A stretch of 64,000 nucleotides of DNA, taken from positions 1,302,001 through 1,366,000 of the forward strand of contig OY992835.1 in NCBI GenBank assembly GCA_963921425.1, in the 5' to 3' direction. Shown piece after piece: positions 36,037 through 48,275 of the stretch; position 1 is the first letter of the stretch, and each line of letters begins with the position of its first letter. A program made the translations under genes and the position numbers. The stretch comes from Dryas octopetala. Taxonomy: Eukaryota > Streptophyta > Magnoliopsida > Rosales > Rosaceae. The notes beneath the pieces are model-generated. The model was not told where the DNA came from. It saw only the letters and a list, made by a program, of their open reading frames with translations, and did no database searches.

Positions 36037-37078
36037 ATGTCAAATCTCAACAAACTTGATTTTGTCGCTTTGAAAGTTTCCGGAAGAAACTATCTAAAGT
36101 GGACTCAAGATGTTAAGCTTCATTTGACTACTAAGAAGATGAGATCGACAATCAATGCAGACAATGTTGTTGCAGAATCCCTTAAGGCAAATGCTATGAT
36201 CTTCATTAGGAAGCATATGGAAGAAGCACTTCAAGTTGAGTACCTCGCTGAAGAGGATCCACGAGCTCTTTGGGTCGCTCTGGAAGAGCGGTTTGACCAT
36301 CAAAAGACCATTTTCTTGCCTGAAGCAAGACATGATTGGTAGAACATTCGTTTCCAGGATTTCAAATCCGTGAATGAGTATAATTCGGAGATCTGCCGGA
36401 TCCGGTCGCTCCTTAAATTTTGTGGGGAGGAGCTCACCGAAGCTGACCTATTGGAGAAGACTTTCTCCACCTTCCCTGCCTCCTGTTTGGTCCTGCAGCA
36501 ACAATACAGGGAGAGGAATTTTACTAAGGTCTCGGCATTGATCACCATTCTGTTGCTCGCTGAAAAGAACAACAACTTATTAATGAGAAATGATCAAGCC
36601 CGACCTGTCGGTAAAAGCAGCACCATTGCCTGAAGCAAACGCTATTGCTCATCGCGATTCAAACCGCGAAAGAGGATACCGAGGTCATGGAAAGGGCACA
36701 AAGTCTGACCGCCCGAGATATGGAAGGAAAGGTTCTCAGAGGAATGACCTGTATGACTGAGGCCAAGGTGGCCATGGCTCACATGGTAGGAACCACGGTC
36801 TCTCGGCCCCAAGAACTCGAAATGAGAGGAACACTGGTCCGACACGTCGCCACCAGAATCAGAACCAAAATCAGAATCAGAATCAGAATGATCTTTGTTA
36901 CCGATGTGGAGGAGCTGATCATTGGTCTCGCACCTGCCGTGCATCAGCGCAAGCTGTAAATGAGTATCACGCCAGTCGCGGAACTCGAGAGACCAATCTC
37001 ATTGAGGGATCATTTCCTATGGATACCACCTTAGAGGTCACTGATTTCCAGGCTGCTACTGGACACTTCGAGGACTAG
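36037..37078 (+). pseudogene. copia gag, frameshifted
   Basis: Starts MSNLNKLDFVALKVSGRNYL with the KWTQDVKLHL block typical of copia Gag (UBN2 family). A TAG follows the RHDW codons (36342), and the reading resumes after it with SVNEYNSEICRIRSLL. A CCHC zinc knuckle (C-YR-C-GGAD-H-WSRT-C) is encoded at 36896-36937. Stops and shifts make it non-functional. Confidence 0.85.
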
Positions 37079-37279
37079 AAACTCGATGACATGGATATGA
37101 TCAGCGCTTGTGCCGTATTTATTTTCTGAATAATGTTTTTCTTATTCGGATTATTTTGGTGATTTATGATTTGGATTATTTGTTTTGGAAATTTGGTTAT
37201 GCTCGAATATTATTTATTTCAATCAAGTTATTTTCATACATATGATCTATTGAATTAAATTTATGAATAAGCATGTTTA

Positions 37280-38640
37280 GTGGGGAAGTTTGTTGTCTGG
37301 CAGACAGTGCTACTACGCACACCATACTTCAAGATCGGAAGTATTTTTCAAACTTATTGCTTACTCATACCTCTGTGACAACCATATCAGGCCAATCCAA
37401 CCTGATAGAGGGCCATGGCAAAGCCCATTTTTATGTTGTCCAATGGTACTGAATTACCATTAATGAGGCCTTATATTCTCCAAATTCCAGAAGAACGTTG
37501 TTGAGTTATAAGGATATTCGAGCCAACGGTTATCACGTTGAAACCACTGAGGAAAATGGAGTGGAATATCTTTACATAACCTCCAATTTGTATGGCCAGA
37601 AGCATACATTGGAGAAATCGAAATGTCTCTCGAGCGGTCTTACATGACCACCATTAGATCGATTGAGGCCAATCACATAGTTAACCAGAAGTTAACCAAT
37701 TCGAGCAGTTTCTTTCTATGACATGACCGGTTGGGATACCCAGGTCAAAGTATGATGCGCCGTACCCTCAATTCATCACACGGGCATCCCCTTACTAATA
37801 AGGATCTTGTGTTTACTGACACACTATGTCAAACTTGCTCGCTCAGAAAGTTGAATACTAGACCATCATATGCAAAGACTAGTAAAGACTCCACCATTTT
37901 CTTGTAAAGGATACAAGGGGATATTTGTGGACTTATCCAACTACCATGCGGACCATTTAAATATTCCATGGTTTTGGTTGATGCATCGACAAAGTGATCA
38001 CATGTTACACTATTGTCCACAAGAAACGCTGTTTTTGCTAAACTTCTCACCCAGAAGGCTCACCACACGGATTATCCTATAAAGTCCAGAAGACTTGATA
38101 ATGCCGGAGAGTTTACATCGAAAACTTTCGATGATTATTGCATGTCCCTTGGGATTAATGTTGAACATCGAGTTCCCCATGTTCACACCCAGAATAGTCT
38201 CGCAAAAGCGTTCATTAAAAGATTACAAATGATCGCACGAAACTTGGTTATGCGCACCAAGCTTCTAATTTCTGCGTGGGGCTATGCAACCTTGCATGCA
38301 GCCATGTTGGTCCGATTGAGGCCCACTGCTACCCAACCTTACTCAGCGTTACAGCTGGTGACTGGGTACGAACCTGACGTTTCGTACTTACGCGTATTTA
38401 GGTATGCAGTTTACGTGCCAGTTACGCCGCTACAACATACCAAAATGGGTCCTCAACGAACGATGGACATATATGTCGATTATGAATCCCCATCCATTAT
38501 ACGCTTTTTAGAGCCCTTGACAGGCGATCTCTTTACCGCTAGATTTGCCGATTGTCACTTTGATGAGACAGTCTTCCCGCCATTAGGGGGAGATAAGAAC
38601 GTCACCATTCCTGAAGAACGACGTGAATTGACGTAGAATG
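37280..38640 (+). pseudogene. copia protease-integrase region, degraded
   Basis: A weak protease region is followed by GAG-pre-integrase and integrase. Visible core: the GDICG aspartate block, LDNAGEFTSKTF (second aspartate), then HTQNSLAKAFIKRL. In active copia integrases this last block reads L-A-E, so the third catalytic glutamate is replaced by lysine. Several stops occur upstream. The C-terminal integrase part (GYEPDVSYLRVFRYAVYVP) is open from 38013 to 38636. Confidence 0.85.
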
Positions 38641-38648
38641 TCCCTACT

Positions 38649-40860
38649 ATGTCTCATCTCGATCCCCGAACTGCACAATGTGATAGTGAAGTGCGGAGAA
38701 TTCTAGATCTACAGAGTATAACTCATAATATGCCAGACGCATTCTCTGATCTAGCTAAAGTGACGAGATCACATATACCTGCTGCAAACGTGCCTGCAAG
38801 GATATCCGTCCCCGAAGGACATGTCGTCTCAAGAGAACGTGTCGTCCCAGATGGACGAGGTACAACAATAGTGGCTAACCAGTCATATGTCCCTGCCCAG
38901 AAGTGAGGTTGACCACTAGGTTCGATGGAGTCTTATCCCTGGAAGAGGATACATTTGGCACAAACGAGTCCCCTTGACATCACTATCTCAATCGATCCAT
39001 CTCACGAAATAGTTCCGGATTATGGGTCCGTCCCAGAAGAGACTGCGTTCGAGGACGCTCCAACGTTTGAACCCACTCCCGAGAACATAGAGATCTCTAT
39101 AAATTATGCATGCTTAAGTGAGCTCTATAATCGAAAAGAGATTATCATCGATGATATATTTGTATTCGCGGTAGCTACCGAAATCATAACTAGCGATGAC
39201 ATCGAACCTCACTCCGTTGATGAATGTCAACGTCGAGATGACTGGCCAAAATGGAAAGAAGCAATCCAGGTCGAATTAGATTCCTTGACAAAGAGAAAGG
39301 TGTTTGGGCTTGTCGTTCCTACACCTTTCCCATGTTAAACCTGTAGAATTTAAATGAGTATTTGTAAGGAAGCGTAATGAGAAAAACGAGATTGTGAGAT
39401 ACAAGGCTCGTCTAGTGGCGCAAGGATTTTCTCAACGCCCTGGGATTGATTACGAGGAAGAGTATTCCCCCGTAATGGACGTCATAACGTTCCACTACCT
39501 TATCAGTTTGGTAGTTTCCGAAAAACTGAGTATGCAGCTTATGGATGTGGTCACTGCTTATCTCTATGGGGATCTTGATACAAAGATATATATTAAAGTT
39601 CCCGTAGGACTTAAAACACTCGATGCAAATAGTTCCAGACCACGGAACACGCTCTCCATTAGTTTGAGGCGTTCACTTTATGGATTGAAACAATCCGGAC
39701 GAAGGTGGTATAACCGTCTAAGTGAGTATTTGATCAGGATGGGATATGTGAATAATGTTCTATGCCCTTGCATGTTTATTAAAAACAAGTTCCGGCTTTG
39801 CTATTGTAGTTGTTTATGTCGATGACATGAATCTAATTGGTACTCCTGAAGAGATCAAGAAAACAACTAAACACCTGAAGTTGGAATTCGAGATGAAAGA
39901 TCTTGGGAGAACGAACTTCTGTCTCGGCCTGGAGCTCGAGCACCGTGCAGATGGAATTTTGGTCCATCAATGGAATTACATCCAGAAGATGTTAAGGCGC
40001 TTTAATGAGGATAAAGCGAAGCCTTCTAGCACGCCCATGATCGTCCGTAGTCTAGATCCAAAGAAAGATCCGTTTCGTCTCGCAGATGATAACGAAGAGA
40101 TATTGGCACCAGAAGTCCCATATCTAAGTACAATAGGCGCATTATTGTACTTGTCTCAATGTACTAGACCGGACATCTCATTCGCTGTGAACTTGTTAGC
40201 TAGATGTAGCTCTGCGCCAACACGCCGCCACTGAAATGGCATAAAAGACATTTTCCGCTACCTTAGAGGTACGACGGATATGGGCTTATTCTATCCCTAG
40301 CTACACATCAAGGAATGGATCGAACCCCCTCGATCCTCGGAATGATGCCCGCCTTTTGGATATGCTGACGCAGGGTATCTATCAGACCCGCATAAGGCGC
40401 GTTCTCAAACTGGTTATGTCTTTACCATTGGGAATACAGCAATATCTTGGAGGTCTACAAAACAGACCCTTGTTGCTACCTCTTCGAATCATGCTGAGAT
40501 TCTAGCCCTTCACGAAGCAGTTCGTGAATGTATATGGCTAAGAGCAGTTTCTAAGCATGTTCGAACTACGTGTGGGCTGCATTCCACCACTGATGAACCA
40601 ACGATTATCTGTGAGGATAATGCCGCTTGCATCCAGCAGATGAAGACAGATTTCATCAAAGGAGACAACACCAAGCATATTGTACCGAAGTTCTTCTTCA
40701 ATCAACAGCAACAAGAGCATCAGATGATTGAAGTCAAGCAGATCCGATCTCAAGACAACCATGCAGATCTCTTCACCAAGTCACTGCCAAAGTCCACGTT
40801 CTTGATGCATGTTCGAGGTATTAGTTCGCGTAGATTGGCTGATTTACCTAATATGTAGTC
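38649..40860 (+). pseudogene. copia reverse transcriptase-RNase H, degraded
   Basis: RT begins near 39240 (WPKWKEAIQVELDSL), continues with VRYKARLVAQGFSQRPGIDY and reaches the catalytic YVDD near 39814-39825. The frame shifts between 39755 and 39825. RNase H follows from about 40330 (GYADAGYLSD-type block, LHEAVRECIWLRA, EDNAACIQQMK, HADLFTKSLP) and ends at a TAG at 40856-40858. The shifts at 39336 and 40234 interrupt the polyprotein, so no full-length pol can be made. Confidence 0.88.
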
Positions 40861-41365
40861 TTCAGGGGGAGTCGACATCAGGGGGAGTATCCCGAAGCAT
40901 ACTTGCTTGACCATCGTGTACTCTTTTGTCCTTCGTCCAGGGTTATTTTGTCCCACTGGGTTTTGTTACCTGGCAAGGTTTTAATGAGGCACATCTTGGC
41001 ATGGTCACCCTACTCATACTACATCCTGAAGATGCGTTGATCTGATATATATGCATTTGCTCATCTTTTCCCTTCGACCACGGGTTTTTCCCATTGGGTT
41101 TACCGGGCAAGGTTTTGGTGTAGCAACTCTAATGCACCCCGCTCCCATAAACATACTATCTGCTTATAATCCAGAAGATATGACTTCACCTACTTTCGAG
41201 GTTCTAATGCGACTACTCCACACTCACACGCGTTGCAATCTTTTTCCTTCGACCAAGGTTATTTTTGTTCCCACAGGGTTTTTATTACTTGGCAAGGTTT
41301 TAACGAGGCAACTTAGAAGCGCATAGCAGAAACAACACTAATGGCATGAAATATCCAAGGGGGAG

Positions 41366-41472
41366 TGTTGTAAATATATTATTATATGTGGCTATTCCTG
41401 TAATTAGTTGTAGAGGCATACTAGTAAATATTCAAACCCTAGTAAACCCTACCTCTATATAAGGATATTTAT
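41366..41472 (+). repeat. Truncated 3' LTR of the copia element
   Basis: About 107 bp that match the start of the 5' LTR with four differences, ending at GGATATTTAT. The rest of the LTR is not found downstream. The polypurine tract CCAAGGGGGAG precedes it. Confidence 0.88.
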
Positions 41473-43525
41473 GGGCCCGAACCTCGGGCCCATAAACACA
41501 CTGAAACTTTGCCATTTAAACCCCTTTTCAAAGAATGAGTCATGCACTTAACATAATAAATAAATACATATAATAAATCAGAGCGTGAGCCAAAAACATT
41601 TATGTAAAACCTCTGTATAAAAACGTTTAAACAAATCAAAGTAGGTCTCACTGCCTCGTCTTCTCCTCACTGCCTCCTCAACATGCTTAAACCAGAAAAA
41701 ACAACAACAACCACATTGCACCACGTCCATGGTACACCGGGTCATTCAAACAAACAACCCGGTAAGCTCACTAGAGCTCGTATGAGTGAAATGACTTAAA
41801 CAATTATCCTCAATAATTCTTCAAGTTCCATACTCAATAATAATCCCCAATAATATCCATAATTACTCAATCACATTATATTTCATTCACCAATGATTCA
41901 AGCATCAAGTAAATCAAATTCCTCAATTTCACATAAAAATCCCACCAATAAAAATGTACTAGTCATTCTAACAAGTCAAGCTTAATCATCCACCATTAAC
42001 CTCAAACATAATTGATATGCCTATACCATATCTCCAACTGATTCACAATAATCCAACCACACATCATATCCCATAATCTCATGGCAAATCATCAACATTC
42101 TCATCCTCAAGATTCAAGCCTAGACTTTACCAAATCCTAGCAATCAAATGCATACACGCAAGCAAAGCAACAAATTCAACTATCTAAATTTCACTTACAG
42201 TGCAATCACGTGAAAAGATCGAAATACCCTTCACGGCGCCATTTCTTGGATCTTCAATCCGGCAGCATGACGACATCGGGAATAAGATTTTCCGAGCCCG
42301 CGTACCTGTTAAGACCAGACAACCAATCAAATACAATCCAGAAACACAAACGGCCGCTAATTAATTGAAACGAGCGGCCGCCACCACACACGGTGGCTGC
42401 CCCGCCCCAAACAATACACAAACACTTACCTAAAATGTAATCGAGCCTGGAAATGGTCTCTGGAATAATCAATTGGAAGAATTGAGACGAACAATCACCA
42501 ATCCGCCGCCACCAGTGGCGGAGCTGGCGGTGGCAATGGCGGAACAATACCTGGACAAAGAATTTCAAAGCAAACTAGGCCTCAAATCATCACACAATCA
42601 TCAAATGATCAAATGGGATAATAAATCGAAGGAAGGAAGCCTAAACCAGCCACCACGCGCGGCGGAGCCTGCGGTGGCTGTGAGTTCCAAAACTAGGTTT
42701 TTCAATTAATCAACTTCCAGCTCGAACCAAGATAACCAATAGCAAGAGGAGGTCGAGAGGATTGATTTCGCTACCTAGGTCGACGCCAAATGTCACCAGA
42801 GTTGCCGGAAAATGGGAAGGAAGCCGACGGTTGCAACTCATCATTTCTCTCTCGTGGGTGGTCGTCTAAACAAGGGAAAGTGACAAAAAGACTCGCCGTG
42901 ACGAGGGGAGGATGACACAGGTGGTCCGGCGCTGCGATTTGGCAGGAGAAGTGAGATCGCCGGCACAGCCATCGGTTCTGTCTCTCGTCGATTCTCTGTT
43001 GTCGCTGGGTTTCTGTGTTGGACTCTGCCACTGGGAGGAAAAGGAAAGGGAGGTGGTCATTTTGCTACCGGTCTCGCCGCCGACTATCGTTGGACGGCGA
43101 TGAATCGAAGAGGGAGAAAGGGAGAGTGACCGGAGAGGGAGAAAAGAGAAGAGAGAGAAGGGGAGGGATGCGGGGAAAGAGAGAAATGAAAAAATAAAAG
43201 CTGGGTTTTTGGTTTTTAAAAATCCCTTAAATGCAGTTTTACAAAATTGCCCCACACTTTGAACGTCCGTAAAACCCAAACCGCAATTTCGATTTACGAG
43301 TGCTTCGTGTCTACAAACTCGTGGACTCAAAACCTATCCAACGTGTCCAAAGTCAAAGACGAAAGCTCACTAACTTTAAAAGTCAACTTTTAGGTCAAGC
43401 CCAATTTAAAACAAAAATTAAAAATTAAACCAAAACCTTTTTATTTTCCAAATAAATTCCCAAAATGATCAAAATAAATTCTCAAAATAATTAAAATAAA
43501 TCTTTGAAAAATACGGGGTCTCACA
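41472..43525 (-). mobile_element. TG...CA long terminal element R1 (solo-LTR-like), 2.05 kb
   Basis: Starts TGGGCCCGAACCTCGGGCCC after the copia LTR and ends GGGGTCTCACA. The first 150 bp match the start of R4 (57626 onward): CACTGAAACTTTG, CTTTTCAAAGAATGAG, CATGCACTTAACATAATAAA. The last 300 bp match the end of the 59.7-62.6 kb element (ACAAAATTGCCCC, AACTCGTGG, AAAGTCAACTTTTGGTCAAG-like). Flanks do not form a target duplication. It encodes no recognised protein; the open frames near 42866-43330 are CT/GA-rich. Confidence 0.6.
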
Positions 43526-43959
43526 AAAATACATAAGAACAACTTAAGAACAAAATTTAAATACATTAACATCATCTATTAGTCTTACTTGCTTCCATTT
43601 CTTCAAGTTCCTTGTACAAAGCAAGCTCTTCATCAGTTGGTTCCTTGTGGAAGTCAAATTTATCTGCCCTAAGCCAATTACTAGCTAGTACTAGGGCTGC
43701 CCATCGGTCGGATCGAATCGGTAAATGGCCTTACTGATTCGATTACCAACATTTTCGGTAATTCAATTTGGATGCCGATTACCAAATTGATTTTTTCGGT
43801 AATCGGTAATTTTCGGATCCTTCAATTTTCGGTATTTTCGGTATTTTGGTAAACAATGTTCATTATAGCTTACAGCAGAAAAAAAAAATTATAAACAAAA
43901 AAATCCAAGCCTTTTAGGCCTTTTCCCTGCGCACACACACACACACATTACACAACCAG

Positions 43960-44235
43960 CAAGGCATATCAGCATATCTATATATATATGTTAATATTAC
44001 AATTAAATTACACAACCAGCAAGACATATCAGCATTAAGAATCCAATATAACAATTAGCATTAAGAATCCAATCAATTATATATATATGTTAATATTACA
44101 ATTAGATTACACAACCAGCACAAACAACCAGCAAGCATATCAGCATATCCAAAGATCAAATTATCAAGTATATCAGTATATCCAAAGATCAAATTATCAC
44201 ATATCCAAAGATCAAATTATCAAGTATCAACTATT
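43960..44235. repeat. Tandem repeats inside the young hAT
   Basis: Units such as CACAACCAGCAAGACATATC, TATATGTTAATATTACAATT and ATATCCAAAGATCAAATTAT are repeated two to four times. Likely part of a subterminal or filler array. Confidence 0.75.
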
Positions 44236-45360
44236 GAGATTATAAACTATTAAAAAAACCCAAATTAACCCAAATTAACTAGAATAATCCAGAAATTACA
44301 ATAAACCCAAATTAATAAGAACAAAGTTTACAATTCAGAAAATAAACTACTAAATAAAATATTGAAGATCACTCTCTAAACTTCAAGGTCAAGGCTTCAA
44401 GACCTGGGGCTGCAGCATATCAACTTCCCAGGGGTGCTTATGTAATTTGCTGAAATCTGAAGAGACTAGATTTGAGTGTATAAAAAGTAACCACTGTGCA
44501 GATAAGAACATAAATAAATAATGATACATATGAATGAAAAATTGTAATAATGTAATCTTCTAATTATGTTACCCTTTTTCGTGTTCCTCCAATTATATAA
44601 CTCTTGAAAAACAATATAATTTATCTAGATAAGGAAATTCAATTGTACCCTTTCTCCATTGGGAATACTGATATTCGTATTGGTGGCATGACATCTATCT
44701 AACAGTTTCCTCTTCTATGAAGTCTAGAGTAGTGCTAACATGATTTTCTGCATTGATTGATGACTTAATTTATGCTGGTCTATTACCTATTTTTTCATGG
44801 TGTGGAAAGTAGGACGTATTTGCAGTGAAATGAATTTGTCATGGAAGTCCTACTGACTTTCTTCTATTTATCAACTAATGTGCTCTTGTTCTTCTCTGCT
44901 TTTATTAAACTCTACTTATTCTGTATCATACAATAAATAACCCTACTTGCTCTATCTTGTTAGCAAGATATCTCATCTCAGATCAAGCTGTGCTTGTTAT
45001 CTAATATGCTTCCTGATCTAAGAAGAATAGGAAATGTAATTCATTATTATTATTTTTTTTTGTAGATTATGCATATGTAGGGCAGCAGGTGCAATTCAAT
45101 TAAAAACAACAAGAGTGTAAAAAAGTGTGTGTTGTTGGGTCATCCACTCATCTTTATGGGGTAACAAACTAACAATGTGAAATTTTGATCCATAAGTCAA
45201 ATGAAGATCTAATTTATAAAAAGAAACTCAACTAACCTTCATGTAATAGACGAAGAATCACCTCCTACGGCTAAAGCTTGTAAATCTTTAAGGACATCTG
45301 CATATAAAACATATTTATATTAGAAGTTGTAACATAAAATAAAAGTAATTATGAATCTAT
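44236..45360. other. hAT interior 3' of the transposase ORF
   Basis: AT-rich sequence with no gene recognised. On the minus strand it lies downstream of the transposase and may contain its 3' UTR or small terminal introns. ACTAAC/CTTAC-like splice signals near 45230-45380 would allow an extra C-terminal exon, unproven. Confidence 0.45.
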
Positions 45361-47421
45361 TTAAAACAAAATCTTACCTTTTTCAATTGCCTCAAGATCC
45401 TTAAGTTTCTCTTCACTAGTGACCGATGCACCACTTCTAAGCCAATCTTGGGTGCATACTAATGCCTCGGTGATAGATGGGGTCAAAGAGCTTCGGAAAG
45501 GATCTAACAACCTCTTTGCTGAACTGAATGCACATTCTGAAGCAACTGATGTAATTGGAATTGCCAATACATCGCGTGCCATTGCTGAAAGTGCACGGTA
45601 AGTTGCTGTTTTCCCTTGCCACCAAGCCAAGACATCAAAGTTAGCCTCATCAGGCTCCACACCATCATTAAAATACTTTTCCAAATCATTTAAAGCTTCC
45701 ACATTAACCTTTGTCTTCAAATGCAATTGAAATTCTTGTCTCTTCATCGCCCGCTTGTTCTCTTTTGGATCATCCCTAATGGTATCACTAAGGTGACTCA
45801 TTGATGCATCAAAATCAGATGTGTTTGCACTTTCCAATTTATATTGATGATAAAGCTTTGACATGAAGCTTTTCACCTTTTCAATTTTTTTTCCCACTTC
45901 CTCATCATCAAAATACTTACCCAACATCCATGTTATATATTGCAATTTATTTCGAGGATCCAAGACAGCTGCAACAACTAAGATTGGGTTGACATCTTCA
46001 ACCTTACAATACTTTTCAAACTTATCATTCATCAACTTTGCCATATCACGAAAATCATCATCCTCACTATTTTGATGAAACTCAAGCAAGTCTTTCACTT
46101 GTGTTAATTCATCCATGTAACCCATAGAAGTGACATATTTGGAACCCGATACACGTAAAGTGATATCATAAAAATCTTCCAAAAAAGTGTGCAAACTTTT
46201 TAATTTGTTCCAATCACTATCCATTACATGTATAATCTGATTTTTATAGAAAGAGTCTTGATCTTCTAACCTATCAAATGCCTTCCTAAACCCCATTGCC
46301 GCATTTATCATTTCATAACTAGAATTCCATCTAGTTTTCACATCTAAACGCAGCCACTTTTTTGATGTTATACTTTCCTCTTCGGCACATTTTTTAAATG
46401 CTTGCAAACGGGAAGGAGAACTCCTCACATACTTGACACTTCTACGAAGGTGTTTGATAGTTTGTTGAACCTCTTCAAGCCCCGCCCTAACAACAAGATT
46501 TAATACATGTGCAAAGCATCTAACATGAAAGAATTCACCACCCAATAATAACCCACCTCTTTTGTTAAATCTTTTCTTCATATCAACCACACATAAATCA
46601 TTATTCTTGGCATTGTCAAGTGTGATTGTGAAGAGTCTATCTAATCCCCATTCCAACAAACAACTTTCCAAGGCCTTTGCAATAGCCTCACCCGTGTGTG
46701 GATGTGGAACCACTCGGAAATTGATGATCTTCTTTTGTGTCTTCCAATTTTTGTCAATAAAATGAGCCGTAACAACCATATATGGAAGATTTTGGATGGA
46801 TGTCCACATATCCGTTGTGATGGATACTCGTGAACATAACAATTTGAAAGTTTCTTTCAACTTCAACTTTTCTTCCTCAAACATAAGAATACAATCCCTT
46901 GTCACGGTACTTCTATGGACCACATGAAACTTTGGTTGTATTTCTTCACAAAACCACCTAAAGCTCTCTTTCTCAACAAAATTAAAAGGGAGTTCACAAA
47001 GGATGATCATAACAGCTAGAGCTTTACGACTTCTATCTTGATCAAACCTCCAATTACTAGGTTGACCTCCTAAAGTAGACAAGACTAGTTGTTGCTTATC
47101 CACTTCGGAACCGGAATATTTTTTACACTTCTTAAGATGGTTCCAAAGTTTTGTGGTTCCACCACTTGAGGGTGCTTTAAATGCTTCCCCACAATAGACA
47201 CAATCACATGTCCCATCATACTTTTTTGTTCCTTCAACCAAGTGTTTATTAAAATGAACCCAAGCCCCGGAAGGACCATGGTTTCCCGGTAACCCAGATT
47301 TCTTCCCCACTTTTTGCTTCTTTTGAGTAACTTCTGTACTAGATTGAGGAGGGGCAGACGCCGCAGCCCCTTCTGGGACTACTTCAGCTCTAGAACTCTC
47401 ATCCATTGTTGACATTAACAA
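45361..47421 (-). CDS. hAT superfamily transposase, intact, 686 aa
   Basis: Cut-and-paste transposase acting in the nucleus on the TIRs of its own element. One uninterrupted frame. An N-terminal BED zinc finger at about residues 45-105 (GAWVHFNKHL, C-DC-VY-C, KLWNHLKKCKK) precedes the RNase H-like core: ITTDMWTSIQN (first catalytic aspartate region), TLDNAKNND (second), CFAHVLNLVV and KTRWNSSYEM. A DUF4413-like middle is followed by the C-terminal HATC dimerisation region at about 590-660 (VLAWWQGK, PITSVASECAFSSAKRLLDP, LVCTQDWLRSG). Length and domain order match plant hAT (Zea Ac/Tam3, RICESLEEPER) proteins. The start may be the second Met (MSTMDES). Sequence differs clearly from the older hAT gene it has interrupted. 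Confidence 0.95.
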   Translation of the reverse strand: MLMSTMDESSRAEVVPEGAAASAPPQSSTEVTQKKQKVGKKSGLPGNHGPSGAWVHFNKHLVEGTKKYDGTCDCVYCGEAFKAPSSGGTTKLWNHLKKCKKYSGSEVDKQQLVLSTLGGQPSNWRFDQDRSRKALAVMIILCELPFNFVEKESFRWFCEEIQPKFHVVHRSTVTRDCILMFEEEKLKLKETFKLLCSRVSITTDMWTSIQNLPYMVVTAHFIDKNWKTQKKIINFRVVPHPHTGEAIAKALESCLLEWGLDRLFTITLDNAKNNDLCVVDMKKRFNKRGGLLLGGEFFHVRCFAHVLNLVVRAGLEEVQQTIKHLRRSVKYVRSSPSRLQAFKKCAEEESITSKKWLRLDVKTRWNSSYEMINAAMGFRKAFDRLEDQDSFYKNQIIHVMDSDWNKLKSLHTFLEDFYDITLRVSGSKYVTSMGYMDELTQVKDLLEFHQNSEDDDFRDMAKLMNDKFEKYCKVEDVNPILVVAAVLDPRNKLQYITWMLGKYFDDEEVGKKIEKVKSFMSKLYHQYKLESANTSDFDASMSHLSDTIRDDPKENKRAMKRQEFQLHLKTKVNVEALNDLEKYFNDGVEPDEANFDVLAWWQGKTATYRALSAMARDVLAIPITSVASECAFSSAKRLLDPFRSSLTPSITEALVCTQDWLRSGASVTSEEKLKDLEAIEKGKILF

Positions 47422-47699
47422 TAAATTTTAAAAATTCCTAATCAATAACAGGCAGCAACCAGGTATAGCAACCAATAACAATGTAGTTTACTAAATTACT
47501 CACAAGTTAGCAATGTATCAACCTGCCATAAATCAAATCCATAAAATTAAGCAACCAAACTCACAACTTAGTTTACTAAATTCGTTTAGAAAAAATTAGC
47601 TTTCTAATAGGCTATGTAAGTGATTTATTTATTATTTGTTTTTTAAATCCCAAAAACAAATATAAGCATATCTGCATATATGAGATATCGAAATCTTAC

Positions 47700-47775
47700 C
47701 TTGCTTCTGTTCTGAAACCAAACTTCAACATGTCTTGACTTCAGGTTAAATTGCTGCAAGTGCCTGTTTCTGAGC
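47700..47775 (-). pseudogene. Captured HD-Zip homeobox exon inside the hAT
   Basis: On the minus strand a 76-nt exon lies between TTTACGCAG (acceptor) and GTAAGATT (donor). It reads FNLKSRHVEVWFQNRSK, clearly homeodomain helix 3 (VEVWFQNR). Its upstream half reads AQKQALA in another frame, as in the KQKQALAKQL block of HD-Zip II proteins, so a small indel has shifted the frame. In HD-Zip II genes this block is, from memory, a separate exon, so exon and splice sites seem captured together. Too short to encode a DNA-binding domain. Confidence 0.75.
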
Positions 47776-47879
47776 CTGCGTAAATTAGTACAAAATCCAA
47801 ATATTAATTCATAAACAAGATAAAGAGATTGACAGATGAATAAAACTACAAAATCAAATGTAAACAAATCGAAGCTATA

Positions 47880-48275
47880 ACCTGGGTGATAGAGACAGAG
47901 ATCGAGGGTGGCGAGAGACTAAGAGACTGAGAAGGCGAGGGCGAAGGCGGCGAGAGAGAGGCGAAGGCGAGGGGAAGAGAGAGGCGAAGGCGAGGGCGAG
48001 AGGAAGGCGAGGGCGAGAGAGAGGCGAAGGCGAGGGGGAGAGAGAGGCGAAGGCGAGGCGAGGCGAGAGAGAGGCGAAGGCGAAGGCGAGGCGAGAGAAA
48101 GGCGAAGGCAAGGGTGAAGGCGGCGACTCGGCGAGAGAGGGTCTGAGTGAGAGAGAGGCGAAGGCGAGGGCGAGAGAAAGGCGAAGGCGAGGCGAGAGAG
48201 AGGCGAAGGCGAGGCGAGAGAGAGGCGAAGGCGAGGGTGAAGGCGGCGACTCGGCGAGAGAGGGTCTGAGTGAGG
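47880..48275. repeat. GC-rich minisatellite in the young hAT
   Basis: Variants of GAGAGAGGCGAAGGCGAGG repeat about 15-20 times. Two longer blocks (GGTGAAGGCGGCGACTCGGC, GAGAGAGGGTCTGAGTGAG) recur near 48113-48155 and 48235-48275. The arginine/serine/proline frame on the minus strand (47875-48327) comes from this array and is not a gene. Confidence 0.9.

Larger units (their letters stand above)
34825..41472 (+). mobile_element. Ty1/copia LTR retrotransposon, decayed, 3' LTR truncated
   Basis: The 5' LTR starts TGTTGTAAATATATTG at 34825, and the same sequence recurs at 41366 right after a polypurine tract (AAGGGGGAG). Order gag, integrase, RT, RNase H is the copia order. LTR copies differ at about 4 of 107 compared positions, indicating moderate age. 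Gag and pol contain several stops and frameshifts. The 3' LTR stops after about 107 bp, at the junction with the next element. The insertion begins 18 bp after the CRK stop codon, in that gene's presumed 3' UTR. The left flank is an A-run, so no target duplication can be checked. Confidence 0.9.

Noticed and set aside
42866-43330. 154-residue minus ORF
   Set aside because: Low-complexity Ser/Leu/Phe-rich reading of the CT-rich leader of element R1.
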